64,000 nucleotides of DNA, from assembly GCA_021324735.1 (NCBI GenBank), contig JAJPIO010000014.1, forward strand, positions 1 to 64,000, in the 5' to 3' direction. Shown here one piece after another: positions 34,470 to 43,724 of the stretch (within the stretch, counting starts at the first letter, position 1; each line of letters opens with the position of its first letter). The translations under genes and the position numbers were made by a program. Below the pieces are notes generated by a model, which was not told where the DNA came from, made no database searches, and worked only from the letters and a program-made list of their open reading frames with translations. The DNA is from Bacteroidota bacterium (GTDB lineage: Bacteria > Bacteroidota > Ignavibacteria > Palsa-1295).

Positions 34470-34646
34470 GTGTCTATTGTTGCTGTCTGTATTTATGTCA
34501 TTAATAAGCGTCTGGATCACTCTCATCAAATAAAGCACCCATTGTTTTTTGTAGAGAATAGCGGTCAAAGCGATAGGATTATCCCGCTTCAATTCATAAT
34601 CTGTCAGCCGATTTGAACGGTCGGCAAGAAAACCGACCCAGAACCA

Positions 34647-34692
34647 GGATTCGCTGGATTGTAAGGATTAAACAGGATTGATTACGAGGATT
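34647..34692. repeat. Period-9 degenerate GGATT repeat
   Basis: GGATT occurs at 34647, 34656, 34665, 34675 and 34688, with spacings 9, 9, 10 and 13. The complementary repeat is at 5485-5527. Confidence 0.55.
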
Positions 34693-34814
34693 ACCAGGGA
34701 TAGCTTTATAGCGAAGAGAAAAAAGAGAGGCGAAAGGATGGCGCTGCCATAAATATGCGAGGTGTCTAAAAAAGAAATTTGGAGACGTGGAAACTTTCAA
34801 GATGATCGTGCGTT

Positions 34815-34841
34815 AAAGTGCTTTATAAAACAAAGCACTTT
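34815..34841. promoter_or_regulatory. Inverted repeat before the TPR gene
   Basis: AAAGTGCTTT-ataaaac-AAAGCACTTT, 10 bp perfect, 24 bases before the ATG at 34866. It could be an operator or a leader hairpin; it lacks a T-run on the plus strand. Confidence 0.4.
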
Positions 34842-34865
34842 GCATAAAATTGAATTGTAGTCTTT

Positions 34866-35594
34866 ATGAAAACTAACCGTAGTCTTTTGATTCTTGTCTC
34901 TCTCATTGTTTCTGTCGGAGTGATGTCATTCTCGATCCTTCAATTAAAGGACGGTGGCCATGCCCGGGGTAAGGGCTTCGATTATGTCGTTCGTGAAAGT
35001 ATGTTCGCCGGATTTAATGGTGATTCGGCGGCGCTCGAGAAGGCGATAGCCATCTGTGCCGACACCTTACGGGTTAATCCGGACCACGCGGAAGCACTGG
35101 TTTGGCATGGCAGTGCTATTTGGTATCTTTCAGGCAAGGCGTTCCGTGCTGGGGATTTCCAGCGTGGCATGGCACTCTCCGATAGCGGGATGGGTGAGAT
35201 GGACCGGGCCGTTGCACTCGATTCTAACAATGTAGCTGTTATCATTCCTCGCGGAGCTTCACTGCTGGCCGCAGCGCCGTATATTCAGGAGCCGTATGGA
35301 TCGGCCATCATGCGAAAAGGACTGGGTGACTATGAGCGATCGCTTGCACTTCAACAGCGATATTTTACGAAACTGCCGGTGCATTTACGTGGCGAACTGC
35401 TCGGGGGAATTGCAGATTCATATCGCCGGCTCGGTGAGACGGAAAAGGCGCGAGATGTTTTTATACGCATGACCACCGAACTTCAGGGCTCGCAATATGC
35501 GAAGTTGGCTTCGAAGTGGCTCAACGTAAAAGACATGCAAACGAATAAAACACTTCAGCCGCCGACCTGCCTCGGCTGTCATACAGAGAATTGA
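34866..35594 (+). CDS. TPR-like exported protein with C-terminal CXXCH haem-c motif
   Basis: A 242-residue protein with an N-terminal signal or anchor (residues 5-26) and helical TPR-like repeats (about 50-215; NPDHAEALVWHGSAIWYLSG, LGETEKARDVF). It ends TCLGCHTEN, with Cys235-Cys238-His239 forming a CXXCH haem attachment motif four residues from the end. With the signal peptide this suggests a periplasmic c-type cytochrome, but a single terminal motif without a cytochrome domain is unusual, and a zinc or redox site is possible. It precedes a membrane protein/regulator pair by about 40 bases. Confidence 0.75.
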   Translation: MKTNRSLLILVSLIVSVGVMSFSILQLKDGGHARGKGFDYVVRESMFAGFNGDSAALEKAIAICADTLRVNPDHAEALVWHGSAIWYLSGKAFRAGDFQRGMALSDSGMGEMDRAVALDSNNVAVIIPRGASLLAAAPYIQEPYGSAIMRKGLGDYERSLALQQRYFTKLPVHLRGELLGGIADSYRRLGETEKARDVFIRMTTELQGSQYAKLASKWLNVKDMQTNKTLQPPTCLGCHTEN

Positions 35595-35635
35595 GCACAA
35601 AGAATTGAATCAAAAGTTTTCTTTTACTTACGTCT

Positions 35636-36274
35636 ATGGATAACAAAATGTCTCAACAAAGTCCTGATGCAGAACTGCAGTACATACGGAAGATCATTGC
35701 CGATAGTCGCACGGCATTCGTCGAAGATGGTAAGCCCTATATCATTTGGGGGCTCATCGTTGCCGTTGGAATGGGCATAACCTATGTTTCTGCCTATACG
35801 CAGCGAGATCTCTATACCGGTTTTGTGTGGATGGGGTTAGTGTTATTCGGATGGGCTACGATCATTTGGTATATAATAAAAAAACGCCGTGCGCCGAAGC
35901 GTGCAACCAGCTTTATGGACAGAATTCAGGGTGCGATCTGGGGAGCGTGCGGGGGAGCGTTGGGATTAGGCGTCCTACTGATCGTTAGCTATCCACATGC
36001 CGCCGATCTACCGTCGATCCACCCCATCTATGCGTGCTTTGTGAGTTCGCTCATTCTCGGCATCGCTTACTTTCTTTCGGGTATTGCCAACGATCTCAAT
36101 TGGCTTCGCAATATTGGTTTCGCATGGTGGGCCGGAGCCGTAGTTATGTATGTGTGGCCTACCATTCATGTGTTGGGTATCTATGCTGCAATGTTGTTGT
36201 TATTCCAGGTGGTACCCGGTATCATTCTTCTTCGCCGGTATCGGAGAATCGTTGGTACCGTTCAGGAGGCATAA
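35636..36274 (+). CDS. Six-helix-type inner-membrane protein, unknown function
   Basis: A 212-residue protein with a cytoplasmic N-terminus (ELQYIRKIIADSRTAFVEDG) followed by about six hydrophobic segments starting at residue 37 (IIWGLIVAVGMGITYVSAY). It ends in a basic LLRRYRRIVG. The N-terminal helix plus multi-pass layout is common in proteins paired with a small winged-helix regulator, as here: the regulator gene begins 2 bases after the stop. Function is not known; sensing or membrane-stress control is inference from the pairing. Confidence 0.8.
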   Translation: MDNKMSQQSPDAELQYIRKIIADSRTAFVEDGKPYIIWGLIVAVGMGITYVSAYTQRDLYTGFVWMGLVLFGWATIIWYIIKKRRAPKRATSFMDRIQGAIWGACGGALGLGVLLIVSYPHAADLPSIHPIYACFVSSLILGIAYFLSGIANDLNWLRNIGFAWWAGAVVMYVWPTIHVLGIYAAMLLLFQVVPGIILLRRYRRIVGTVQEA

Positions 36275-36276
36275 CT

Positions 36277-36591
36277 ATGGCCGATCCGCTTCTCGATTCG
36301 AATTTCGATTATCAGCAATTGGATGACATTATCCACTCGCGGATTCGCCTTGCGATCATGGCGGTGCTGATCTCGATCGACGAAGCGGAGTTTACTTTCA
36401 TTCGCGATAAAGTAAAAGCAACGGATGGAAATCTCAGCATCCACTTGAAAAAATTAGAAGAAGCGGATTACGTCTCTGTTGCCAAGCAGTTCATTGGCAA
36501 AAAGCCGCAGACGACATACAAACTCACCACCAAAGGCCGCAAGGCGTTTCAGGAGTATATCGATCGGCTGGAAGGAATGATACGCCGATAA
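36277..36591 (+). CDS. Winged-helix transcriptional regulator (PadR/MarR-like, DUF-type 'winged helix DNA-binding')
   Basis: A 104-residue DNA-binding protein: QLDDIIHSRIRLAIMAVLIS, a recognition region FIRDKVKATDGNLSIHLKKLEEADYV (read in parts as KATDGNLSIHLKKLEE) and wing TTYKLTTKGRKAF, then a C-terminal dimerisation helix. This is the small ArsR/MarR-like class that often regulates its own operon with an adjacent membrane protein. AGGAGG sits 7 bases before the ATG at 36277, which fixes the start. It is cotranscribed with the upstream membrane protein. Confidence 0.9.
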   Translation: MADPLLDSNFDYQQLDDIIHSRIRLAIMAVLISIDEAEFTFIRDKVKATDGNLSIHLKKLEEADYVSVAKQFIGKKPQTTYKLTTKGRKAFQEYIDRLEGMIRR

Positions 36592-36624
36592 GCTGCATCA
36601 ACTAGCTTGGATAGACCTTCGGCA

Positions 36625-36696
36625 TTTTCAACAAAAAAGTTGAAAACAATCGGTCGCGGGCGGGGTTAAACCTTCAGAAATTGGAATAGTCCAATT
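36625..36696. other. Two hairpins between the regulator and the arylsulfotransferase
   Basis: TTTTCAAC-aaaaaa-GTTGAAAA (36625-36646) and AATTGGA-atag-TCCAATT (36679-36696). These are perfect 8- and 7-bp stems without T-runs; they may be regulatory. Confidence 0.35.
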
Positions 36697-36760
36697 CCAT
36701 GTCAATAAGTGGGCAGATGCCGCTCGGCAGGCGCCTCATTGTTCAAAGAAGGATTAACCC

Positions 36761-38734
36761 ATGTCGAATTTGCTACGGTCGTTTTTTCAGGTTGTCGTTG
36801 TCTTATCACTTTCAATTCCCTTTGCCGGATATGCTCAATCGGTAGCCGCGGCGAGCGCGATCGAATATCATTTCCCGCTCGATGGCTCTAGCTTCGTACC
36901 GACGAACAGCGCGATCATCGTTCGGCCATCGCTTGCGGTCGATCGTTCGAGCGTTTCATCATCGGCATTCCGAGTATCTGGCTCGATGTCTGGGGTGCAT
37001 GCTGGTTCGGTAAAACTTTCGGATGATGGTAAGACATTGGTCTTCCAGCCGAGCGAACGATTCGCAGTTGGTGAGCAGGTTACGGTACAGCTTGAAAATA
37101 TTCGAACTACGGATGGCCAGATAGTCGAGTCGAAGTCATTCTCGTTCGACATTTCACCAACGGAGCATGCGACCCAGTCGAACAACAGCGTTTTTGTAGA
37201 AGACCAAAGCCCTATCAGCCTTGACGCTCCAGCATCACTACCGTCGGATTGGCCGCAAATGACCGTATTGACGAACGATCATCCTGCTGCAGGCGATCTG
37301 TTCGTTGCCTCATTTAGTGCTGCAACGGGGGCTGGAAGCAATCACGCCTATCGGATGATACTCGATTCGCTCGCCAATCCGGTATACTATGCGAAGCCTG
37401 CCCGTATGCTCGATTTCGATTTCAAAGTATTGCCCAATGGCCGTTTAGCCTTTTGTGAAGGCGGATACGTTGCTGGCTCTCAGGCCATCATCGATGCAGG
37501 CACGAAGTATTATATCATGGATTCGAATTACACGGTCGTCGATAGCTTCGATATGCGACGTGTGAGTTCTTCGTATGTCACAGATTTCCACGACATTCAA
37601 ATTCTGCCCAATGGCCACGCGCTCATGCTCGGTGTCGACACTATTCCGAACTGGAATATGAGTAAAGACCTGCCGGGTGCGAAATCGAATGCGTTGTTTG
37701 TCGGTGCGGTGATCGAAGAGGTCGATAATAGCATTAATAGCCCCGTCTGGGTATGGCGCTCGTGGGATGCCGGCCATTACCTTGACACCGATGCCGTCAA
37801 TGAGAACGCGAATTTAATGGGTCCGGTGGTCGATGCCGTTCACGCGAATTCCATACAGCAGGATACCGATGGCAATATCCTTCTTTCGTCACGGCATTTG
37901 GATGAGGTGTCGAAGATCAACCGTAGCGATGCCAATGGATCGTTCATTTGGCGGCTGGGCGGTAAGCACAATCAGTTCACATTCGTAAATGACTCGATCC
38001 ATTTCTCACATCAGCACGACGCCCGCAGAATTTCGAACGGCAACCTTACACTATTCGATAACGGTAATTACCGGCATTTTGCTGTAAAGATCGATACTCT
38101 GATCGACAGCAGCATAACACCTCCCGATACAATGTACGATACAGCTCATAAGCCATTCGCGCGTGCGTGCGAGTATCATCTCGATATGTCGAACATGACG
38201 GCCACGTTAGTATGGCATTACGATCACGATTCGACGATCGAAAGCACCGCAATGGGCAGCGTGCAGCGCTTGGATAATGGCAATTCGCTTGTTTGCTGGG
38301 GACTTGCATTTAATCCGGGAATCGGTTTTGTCGATCAACCCAATATTACCGAGGTTCGGCCAGATAAAAGTATCGCCTACGAATTGCACATGGTCGCCCC
38401 GGTCTATACCTATCGCGCGTTCAAAGCGCCGTGGAAATCGGCATCGAGTGGAGTTTCGAGTTCAACCGCAGGTGGTCAGCCGATCTTAGGCGAGCCATTC
38501 CCGAATCCATCGACAGGAATCTCACGGGTTATTCTGGGCTCACCGAATGGTAAGCCGATCCAATTGAATTTGTTCGATGCACTTGGCAGAATGGTGCGAA
38601 GCTATTATTCGGGGTCTGTTGCTACGGCCGCGGCGCTGGAAATTTCGACCGACGGCTTGCCAAATGGCTCGTACCGGCTCGTACTCCAGAGCGAGAGCGG
38701 TACAGCGAGCAGGCAGTTAGTGATCGCACGCTAA
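36761..38734 (+). CDS. Arylsulfotransferase-like secreted protein with Ig-like N-domain and type IX C-terminal sorting domain
   Basis: A 657-residue protein. A signal peptide (residues 8-25) precedes a Big_5/Ig-like domain (about 35-125, IRTTDGQIVESKSFSFD in part). A beta-propeller of the arylsulfotransferase (ASST) type occupies about 155-550, with DFHDIQILPNGHALMLG, VHANSIQQDTDGNILLSSR and FSHQHDARRISNGNLTLFDNG (motifs read in parts). The last 80 residues (GEPFPNPSTG, LFDALGRMV, LPNGSYRLVL) match type A sorting domains that direct proteins through the type IX system. The propeller may transfer sulfate between phenols, though catalysis is not proven from sequence. A terminator follows. Confidence 0.85.
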   Translation: MSNLLRSFFQVVVVLSLSIPFAGYAQSVAAASAIEYHFPLDGSSFVPTNSAIIVRPSLAVDRSSVSSSAFRVSGSMSGVHAGSVKLSDDGKTLVFQPSERFAVGEQVTVQLENIRTTDGQIVESKSFSFDISPTEHATQSNNSVFVEDQSPISLDAPASLPSDWPQMTVLTNDHPAAGDLFVASFSAATGAGSNHAYRMILDSLANPVYYAKPARMLDFDFKVLPNGRLAFCEGGYVAGSQAIIDAGTKYYIMDSNYTVVDSFDMRRVSSSYVTDFHDIQILPNGHALMLGVDTIPNWNMSKDLPGAKSNALFVGAVIEEVDNSINSPVWVWRSWDAGHYLDTDAVNENANLMGPVVDAVHANSIQQDTDGNILLSSRHLDEVSKINRSDANGSFIWRLGGKHNQFTFVNDSIHFSHQHDARRISNGNLTLFDNGNYRHFAVKIDTLIDSSITPPDTMYDTAHKPFARACEYHLDMSNMTATLVWHYDHDSTIESTAMGSVQRLDNGNSLVCWGLAFNPGIGFVDQPNITEVRPDKSIAYELHMVAPVYTYRAFKAPWKSASSGVSSSTAGGQPILGEPFPNPSTGISRVILGSPNGKPIQLNLFDALGRMVRSYYSGSVATAAALEISTDGLPNGSYRLVLQSESGTASRQLVIAR

Positions 38735-38757
38735 AATTAAGGATTTTCCCAAAGATA

Positions 38758-38785
38758 AAAGGGCGGGAGTTGAGACCCGCCCTTT
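38758..38785 (+). terminator. Terminator after the arylsulfotransferase-like gene
   Basis: AAAGGGCGGG-agttgaga-CCCGCCCTTT, a 10-bp perfect stem with a short T-run at the 3' side. Confidence 0.85.
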
Positions 38786-38849
38786 CGCGTTTATGGGCTA
38801 AGAACGCCATTTCGCCCTTGGCGAAATTTAACTTATCCCGATTTTATCC

Positions 38850-41312
38850 GTGGACCTTTTTCAAAAATGTTACGACTTCACGCGAGCCGATGAAGTCAAG
38901 GAAGCTGGCTATTATCCGTATTTCCGTGCTATTGAAGAGAATGAAGGACCGGTCGTCCAGATCGAGGGCCGGAAGATCATTATGGCTGGCTCGAACAACT
39001 ATTTGGGCCTTACGGCCGATCCTCGCGTTAAGGAAGCAGCCATTCATGCCATCGAGCGCTATGGTACCGGCTGTTCCGGCTCTCGGTATCTGACCGGCAC
39101 TGTCCGCCTGCATGAAGAGCTCGAGGCCGAAATGGCCGATTACTTCCAGAAGGAAGCTTGTCTTCTCTTCTCGACCGGATACCAGACCGCCCAAGGTGTT
39201 ATTCCGACACTCTGTGAACGTGGAAGCTATGTCGTTAGTGATAAAGATAATCACGCGTGTATTGTCGCCGGTAACTTAATGGCGCGCGGCGCTTTCGGCG
39301 AGGTGGTTCGCTACAATCACAACGACATGAAGGACCTGGAGCGCCGCCTTTCGAAGCTACCGGCGGATGCTCCGAAGCTCATTGTAACCGACGGCGTCTT
39401 TTCGACTTCGGGTGAGATCGTCGATCTTCCGCGTATGATCGAACTAGCCGCGCTTCATAATGCGCGTGTGATGGTGGACGATGCTCATGCTGTGGGAGTC
39501 ATCGGTGATGGCGGTCGTGGCACGGCGAGTTATTTCAATCTTGTAAAAGAGACGGACATGACGATGGGTACGTTCTCGAAGACCTTTGCAAGCCTCGGTG
39601 GCTTTGTGGTCGGGGAAGAGCGTGTCATCAATTATATCAAGCATCAGTCACCGGCGCTTATTTTCTCGGCAAGTCCGACGCCTGCTTCGGTTGCTGCTGC
39701 GCTTACGGCACTTCGTATTCTTCGGGCAGAACCTCACCGCATGCAAAAGCTGATCGACAACGCGAACTACATGCGCCGTGAATTCAAAGCGATGGGCTTT
39801 AAGATCATCGAGAGCAAGACGGCGATCGTGCCGGTCATTATTGGCGATGATATTAAGACGTTCGTCTTCTGGCGTAAGCTGTTCGATGCAGGCGTCTTCG
39901 TGAACGCCTTTATTTCGCCGGGCGTCATGCCAGGTTTGCAGATGATGCGTACCAGTTTCATGGCAACGCACGAGAAGGAGCATCTCGATCGCATTCTCGA
40001 ACTCTTCAAGGAGATCGGGGAAGAGCTTGGAGTGCTCGATGAAGAAGAGACGTTGGCTGCAGATGCCGATCTTACACGCCAGGGCGATGCTGAGATCGCT
40101 GCAGCAGCGAAAAAACTTGAGCCGCTTCGAAAAGCGGAGCACATTAAGGTGCGGCAGATCGAAAGCCGCAAGGATAAGCTCCGATTTATCCGCTTACCGT
40201 GGGATCTCTTCGAGGGTGAAAAGAACTGGGTGCCACCCCTCGAGATGGACCGCATGCGTCTTATCGACGAGGCGAAAAACCCCTTCTACAAGCATGCAAC
40301 CCTCGCACTCTTCCTTGCGGAGGACGAAAAGGGAAGGACGCTCGGTAGAATAGGGGCGGTAATCAACCACAGCCACAATGACATTTATCAAGATAAGGTC
40401 GGCTTCGTAGGATTCTTCGATTGCGTTGACGACCAACTCGTTGCCAACTCTCTTTTTGCTGCGGCAGAAGATTTCCTTCGTTCGCGTGGAATGACCGAAG
40501 TACGTGGGCCGATCAGTCCATCCATCAATGATGAAGTAGGGCTCCTCGTCGAAGGGTTCGAGTACCCACCGGCGGTAATGATGCCATATCATCCTGCATA
40601 TTACAGGACATTATGGGAGCGCGCTGGTTATGGCAAAGCAAAGGATATGCTTGCGTGGCGCATCGATGAGAAGAAGAGCCTTACGCCGAAGATCGAACGT
40701 GTAACGAACGCTTTAAAGGAGCGCTCGAAGGTCAATATTCGTCCGCTCGACATGAAGAAGTTCGATCAGGAAGTAAATCTCATTCGCGATCTTTACGGTC
40801 GCGGCTGGGAAGAGAACTGGGGTGCTGTACCGCTAACGCCAGATGAGATCACGATGCTGGCCGGTGAATTAAAACAGATCATCGATCCGGATTTCGTTCT
40901 CTTTGCAGAAGCGCCAAGCACTAACGGTAAGCCGCAGACCATCGGATTTTCGCTTTGCGTGCCTGACATCAACCAGGCGTTCCTTGCCGGTAAACCGATA
41001 CCCAAAGGCACCATGAATCTGCCTTCGGCCATTTCGAATCTTATGACGAAGAAAAAAGCGATCGATACACTTCGCATTATTCTTCTTGGTGTCATGCCGG
41101 AATATCGTGGCCGCGCTATCGATGCGTTGCTCTACCGTGAGATCATGGAACGAGCGAAAAAGAAGGGCATTAAATATGGTGAGGCCTCGTGGGTACTCGA
41201 AGATAACGCCATGATGACGCGTGCTGCGCAGGTGATGCAGGGCGAGCCGTACAAGCGCTATCGTGTATTTGAGAAACCCCTGTATCAGGGCGAAGATAGA
41301 ATAGGAAATTAA
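38850..41312 (+). CDS. Serine palmitoyltransferase-like alpha-oxoamine synthase fused to a GNAT/FemAB-like acyltransferase domain
   Basis: An 820-residue two-domain enzyme. Residues 1-405 are a PLP alpha-oxoamine synthase closest to Bacteroides-type serine palmitoyltransferase: [39 protein letters not shown] (D210, H213), PLP lysine K244 in [11 protein letters not shown], and [14 protein letters not shown] at the end. This half should condense an amino acid, probably serine, with an acyl-CoA. After a charged linker (about 405-440) comes a 380-residue domain starting [20 protein letters not shown] with [14 protein letters not shown] and [17 protein letters not shown]. The latter resembles GNAT acyl-CoA-binding motifs. 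A stand-alone homologue is at 45899. N-acylation of the product to a ceramide-like lipid is inference. The start is GTG. Confidence 0.88.
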   Translation: MDLFQKCYDFTRADEVKEAGYYPYFRAIEENEGPVVQIEGRKIIMAGSNNYLGLTADPRVKEAAIHAIERYGTGCSGSRYLTGTVRLHEELEAEMADYFQKEACLLFSTGYQTAQGVIPTLCERGSYVVSDKDNHACIVAGNLMARGAFGEVVRYNHNDMKDLERRLSKLPADAPKLIVTDGVFSTSGEIVDLPRMIELAALHNARVMVDDAHAVGVIGDGGRGTASYFNLVKETDMTMGTFSKTFASLGGFVVGEERVINYIKHQSPALIFSASPTPASVAAALTALRILRAEPHRMQKLIDNANYMRREFKAMGFKIIESKTAIVPVIIGDDIKTFVFWRKLFDAGVFVNAFISPGVMPGLQMMRTSFMATHEKEHLDRILELFKEIGEELGVLDEEETLAADADLTRQGDAEIAAAAKKLEPLRKAEHIKVRQIESRKDKLRFIRLPWDLFEGEKNWVPPLEMDRMRLIDEAKNPFYKHATLALFLAEDEKGRTLGRIGAVINHSHNDIYQDKVGFVGFFDCVDDQLVANSLFAAAEDFLRSRGMTEVRGPISPSINDEVGLLVEGFEYPPAVMMPYHPAYYRTLWERAGYGKAKDMLAWRIDEKKSLTPKIERVTNALKERSKVNIRPLDMKKFDQEVNLIRDLYGRGWEENWGAVPLTPDEITMLAGELKQIIDPDFVLFAEAPSTNGKPQTIGFSLCVPDINQAFLAGKPIPKGTMNLPSAISNLMTKKKAIDTLRIILLGVMPEYRGRAIDALLYREIMERAKKKGIKYGEASWVLEDNAMMTRAAQVMQGEPYKRYRVFEKPLYQGEDRIGN

Positions 41313-41324
41313 AAATCCGAATAT

Positions 41325-41359
41325 AAAAAAAAACGGGCAATACTATTGCCCGTTTTTTT
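41325..41359. terminator. Bidirectional rho-independent terminator
   Basis: CGGGCAAT-act-ATTGCCCG flanked by an A-run on the left and a T-run on the right, so it works for both the fusion gene (plus) and the convergent secreted protein gene (minus). Confidence 0.93.
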
Positions 41360-41376
41360 ATTTTAAATTATAGTAT

Positions 41377-42732
41377 TTAATCGCCTTCGCCCGGATTCTT
41401 GAATTCCTGATACTTCCCAACCTTCTCCGAGTCTATCTTTTGCTTCTCGACCTCGACGTATGCCGTAGCCGGGTACACTTTCTTCATTGCTTGCTCGACC
41501 TCGTCCATAATTCCCGCGGCTTGCATTTGCGCCTGTGCGATACCGGTGATCATGCTCTGTTCCGCAGGCGAAGTAAAGTCGGCGCAATAATTTGATTGAA
41601 TGAGGTTTGTGTTGTATCCAGAGACGATGCCGGTGATCTGCGCCTTGTCCTGATTCCATGCAGACTGCAAATTAGCGAGGGCTGTATTGACATCGGCGAT
41701 CTCGTGCTCCATTTCCGCCTCGCGGATTTTATGAACCCCAGGTGGATCGACGATCGATCCAATTCCTTTCGATTTTGCGAGTGCCTTCAATTCGTCTTCG
41801 TGCTTATTCAATGCTTGTTGCATGCGCTGATTGTCCGCGCGGATTATTGAATCGATGCTTGGTATGAGAGGAAGGATGGATGGATGAAAGCCCAGTAGTC
41901 GGCTGGTTGCTGTATTGGCCTGCTGTGCTAAGCCTGCCGCGGGGGATGCTGCATTAGCGGATGAAGGAGATGAATCATCCGATAGTAAGCCGCCGCCGGA
42001 ATCGTCATTAGTATTCGATGAAGTGGTCGTGTCAGACCGTTGCGCGGCTGGATTTTTGGCGCGCGAACGGGCAGCGATGGCCTTCCAGTCAGTGCCATTC
42101 TTATCCGCCTGCTGCTTCATGTAGGCATTCTGCTCGGCAGGTGTCATCCTCTTCCATTGTGCGGCAAAGGCCGGGTCGCTGATCATCCGATTGGTGAAAT
42201 CCTGCTTTGTTTTGGATAATCCGCTATCCTGATCGATCACAGAATTGGAAGGCGCTCCTCCGACCCCATGCCCTTGCACATACGCCAATTTCTCTTGTGG
42301 CGACATGGCCTGAAATTTCTTTTTAAACGCAGGGTCCTGCATTTGCTGAGCAAAACTGAGTGCCTGTGTATTAGCACCGGGCATGTGTTTCGCGTACTCC
42401 AATTGTTCAGTCTTTGATTTGCCAATAGCCGGCTTCATCATATTGGCGATCTGTTTTGCGGAATCGACAGTATGAGCCGTACCGGCATTCATCACTTTCC
42501 ATTGTTCGTTCGCCGATTTCCAGTCGGCTTCAAAGTTCTTGAATAATTCATCAGCACGACAGCCATTGGCTGTACATACGGCTTTGTCGTGCGCTTCCGA
42601 AACTGTTGCAGGAGAGGTAGGCACTTCTTCCAACAGCTTCATAAGATCCAGCTTTGCTACCGATTGTGCGTGTACACCGGACGCAAAGAAAATAGAAATC
42701 AATAGGGTAATATGCGAGGCATTCCGTTTCAT
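41377..42732 (-). CDS. Secreted helical protein of unknown function with internal repeats
   Basis: A 451-residue protein with a signal peptide (residues 1-22, VHAQ). The N-terminal half has two copies of a motif DPAF-KK-MSP-EK-AY (QDPAFKKKFQAMSPQEKLAY and SDPAFAAQWKRMTPAEQNAY), suggesting a helical repeat. An Asp/Ser-rich linker (SNTNDDSGGG) follows at about 225-260, and the C-terminal half is coiled-coil-like with HEDELKALAKSKG and HEIADVNTALANLQSAW. No family is recognised. It starts 26 bases after the next minus-strand gene and is probably cotranscribed with it. Confidence 0.75.
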   Translation of the reverse strand: MKRNASHITLLISIFFASGVHAQSVAKLDLMKLLEEVPTSPATVSEAHDKAVCTANGCRADELFKNFEADWKSANEQWKVMNAGTAHTVDSAKQIANMMKPAIGKSKTEQLEYAKHMPGANTQALSFAQQMQDPAFKKKFQAMSPQEKLAYVQGHGVGGAPSNSVIDQDSGLSKTKQDFTNRMISDPAFAAQWKRMTPAEQNAYMKQQADKNGTDWKAIAARSRAKNPAAQRSDTTTSSNTNDDSGGGLLSDDSSPSSANAASPAAGLAQQANTATSRLLGFHPSILPLIPSIDSIIRADNQRMQQALNKHEDELKALAKSKGIGSIVDPPGVHKIREAEMEHEIADVNTALANLQSAWNQDKAQITGIVSGYNTNLIQSNYCADFTSPAEQSMITGIAQAQMQAAGIMDEVEQAMKKVYPATAYVEVEKQKIDSEKVGKYQEFKNPGEGD

Positions 42733-42758
42733 GGTCGTGATCGTTTTAAACTGCAGTG

Positions 42759-43724
42759 TTAATTGAGCGCCGTTAGCTCCCAGGCCGTCCGCAGATTCAT
42801 ACCGGGGCTGTTCATTGGCGGCGATTTTATCAGGATGTGAGGCTTTGCCTGTACTTCAGGTACAAGCGTCGTTTCGTCCGACTCTTTGACGGGCATCTCG
42901 ACGATCGTTTTACCGGTCGCGAGCAACACATTCTTATAGCCCGGGCAATCAGGATAATGTAATGCGACATTAAATTTCATCTTATGGTCCGAGCCGGTAT
43001 ACGTACAATTGAAATCCGATACTTCCATGGGCCGTCCGAACTTTAATGTCGTTTCGACGTGTGGATCGCAGGAGCCGTTACCGGCTGTATCTGTTTTGGT
43101 GACGGTGGGACCACTTTCTACTTCGGAGATACAATGGTCGAGGTCGTTATCCCGCTTAAGGTGGAAGGTGACTTCCATTTCGCCGATCGAGTGGACGTCT
43201 GCACTCATCATCCCAGCAAGGCACTTGTAGCCTAAACCTGCCGACGCACGGTAACGCCAGCGCTTATCGACAGTATAGATCGTGTAACTGGGATGCTCTT
43301 TTCGTCCATCTGGCCAGATGTATTCAGCAGAAATAGTAACGATGCCGATGCCGTGTTGTGGGGCTTTGTAGGTAGCCAATCCTTTTGACGTTTGGGCGAT
43401 CGTGCCAACGTCGGCATTACCGCCTGGTATTCCATCGACCGACCATTTTGTTGCTGCCATTGGCATATCGAAGTGATCGACCCACGTGTCCGGTCGATCC
43501 GAACCTGGCACTTGCTCCACCTCATAAGCATGGTAGGCGGCGACCGAAGATTCTTCCCCGGCAAAGACTATCTTACTTTTAGGATGGTCATGATCGTAGA
43601 CGTAGACGATCATTTTTACATGCTCGACACCAGAGGGAGCAATTCCTGGCGGTTTAGAAACGGCTCTTTGGGATAAGCAAAGTCCAAGAGCCACAATAAA
43701 AATAGAAAGACGACAATAGAGCAT
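42759..43724 (-). CDS. Secreted hypothetical protein
   Basis: A 321-residue protein with a signal peptide (MLYCRLSIFIVALGLCLS). The mature part is beta-rich, with Ig-like features (ATKWSVDGIPGG, GIVTISAEYIWPDG) and several scattered cysteines (YKCLAG, HCISE, GSCDPH, FNCTY, YPDCPGY). These could form disulfides after export. The ATG at 43724 is preferred over a TTG nine bases upstream. It is the first gene of a two-gene minus-strand unit with the 41377 product. It is not recognised. Confidence 0.7.
   Translation of the reverse strand: MLYCRLSIFIVALGLCLSQRAVSKPPGIAPSGVEHVKMIVYVYDHDHPKSKIVFAGEESSVAAYHAYEVEQVPGSDRPDTWVDHFDMPMAATKWSVDGIPGGNADVGTIAQTSKGLATYKAPQHGIGIVTISAEYIWPDGRKEHPSYTIYTVDKRWRYRASAGLGYKCLAGMMSADVHSIGEMEVTFHLKRDNDLDHCISEVESGPTVTKTDTAGNGSCDPHVETTLKFGRPMEVSDFNCTYTGSDHKMKFNVALHYPDCPGYKNVLLATGKTIVEMPVKESDETTLVPEVQAKPHILIKSPPMNSPGMNLRTAWELTALN

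Larger units (their letters stand above)
34470..34865. other. 396-base intergenic region with repeats
   Basis: No convincing gene is seen. It contains the GGATT repeat (34647-34692) and a 10-bp inverted repeat at 34815-34841 close to the next start codon. Confidence 0.5.
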
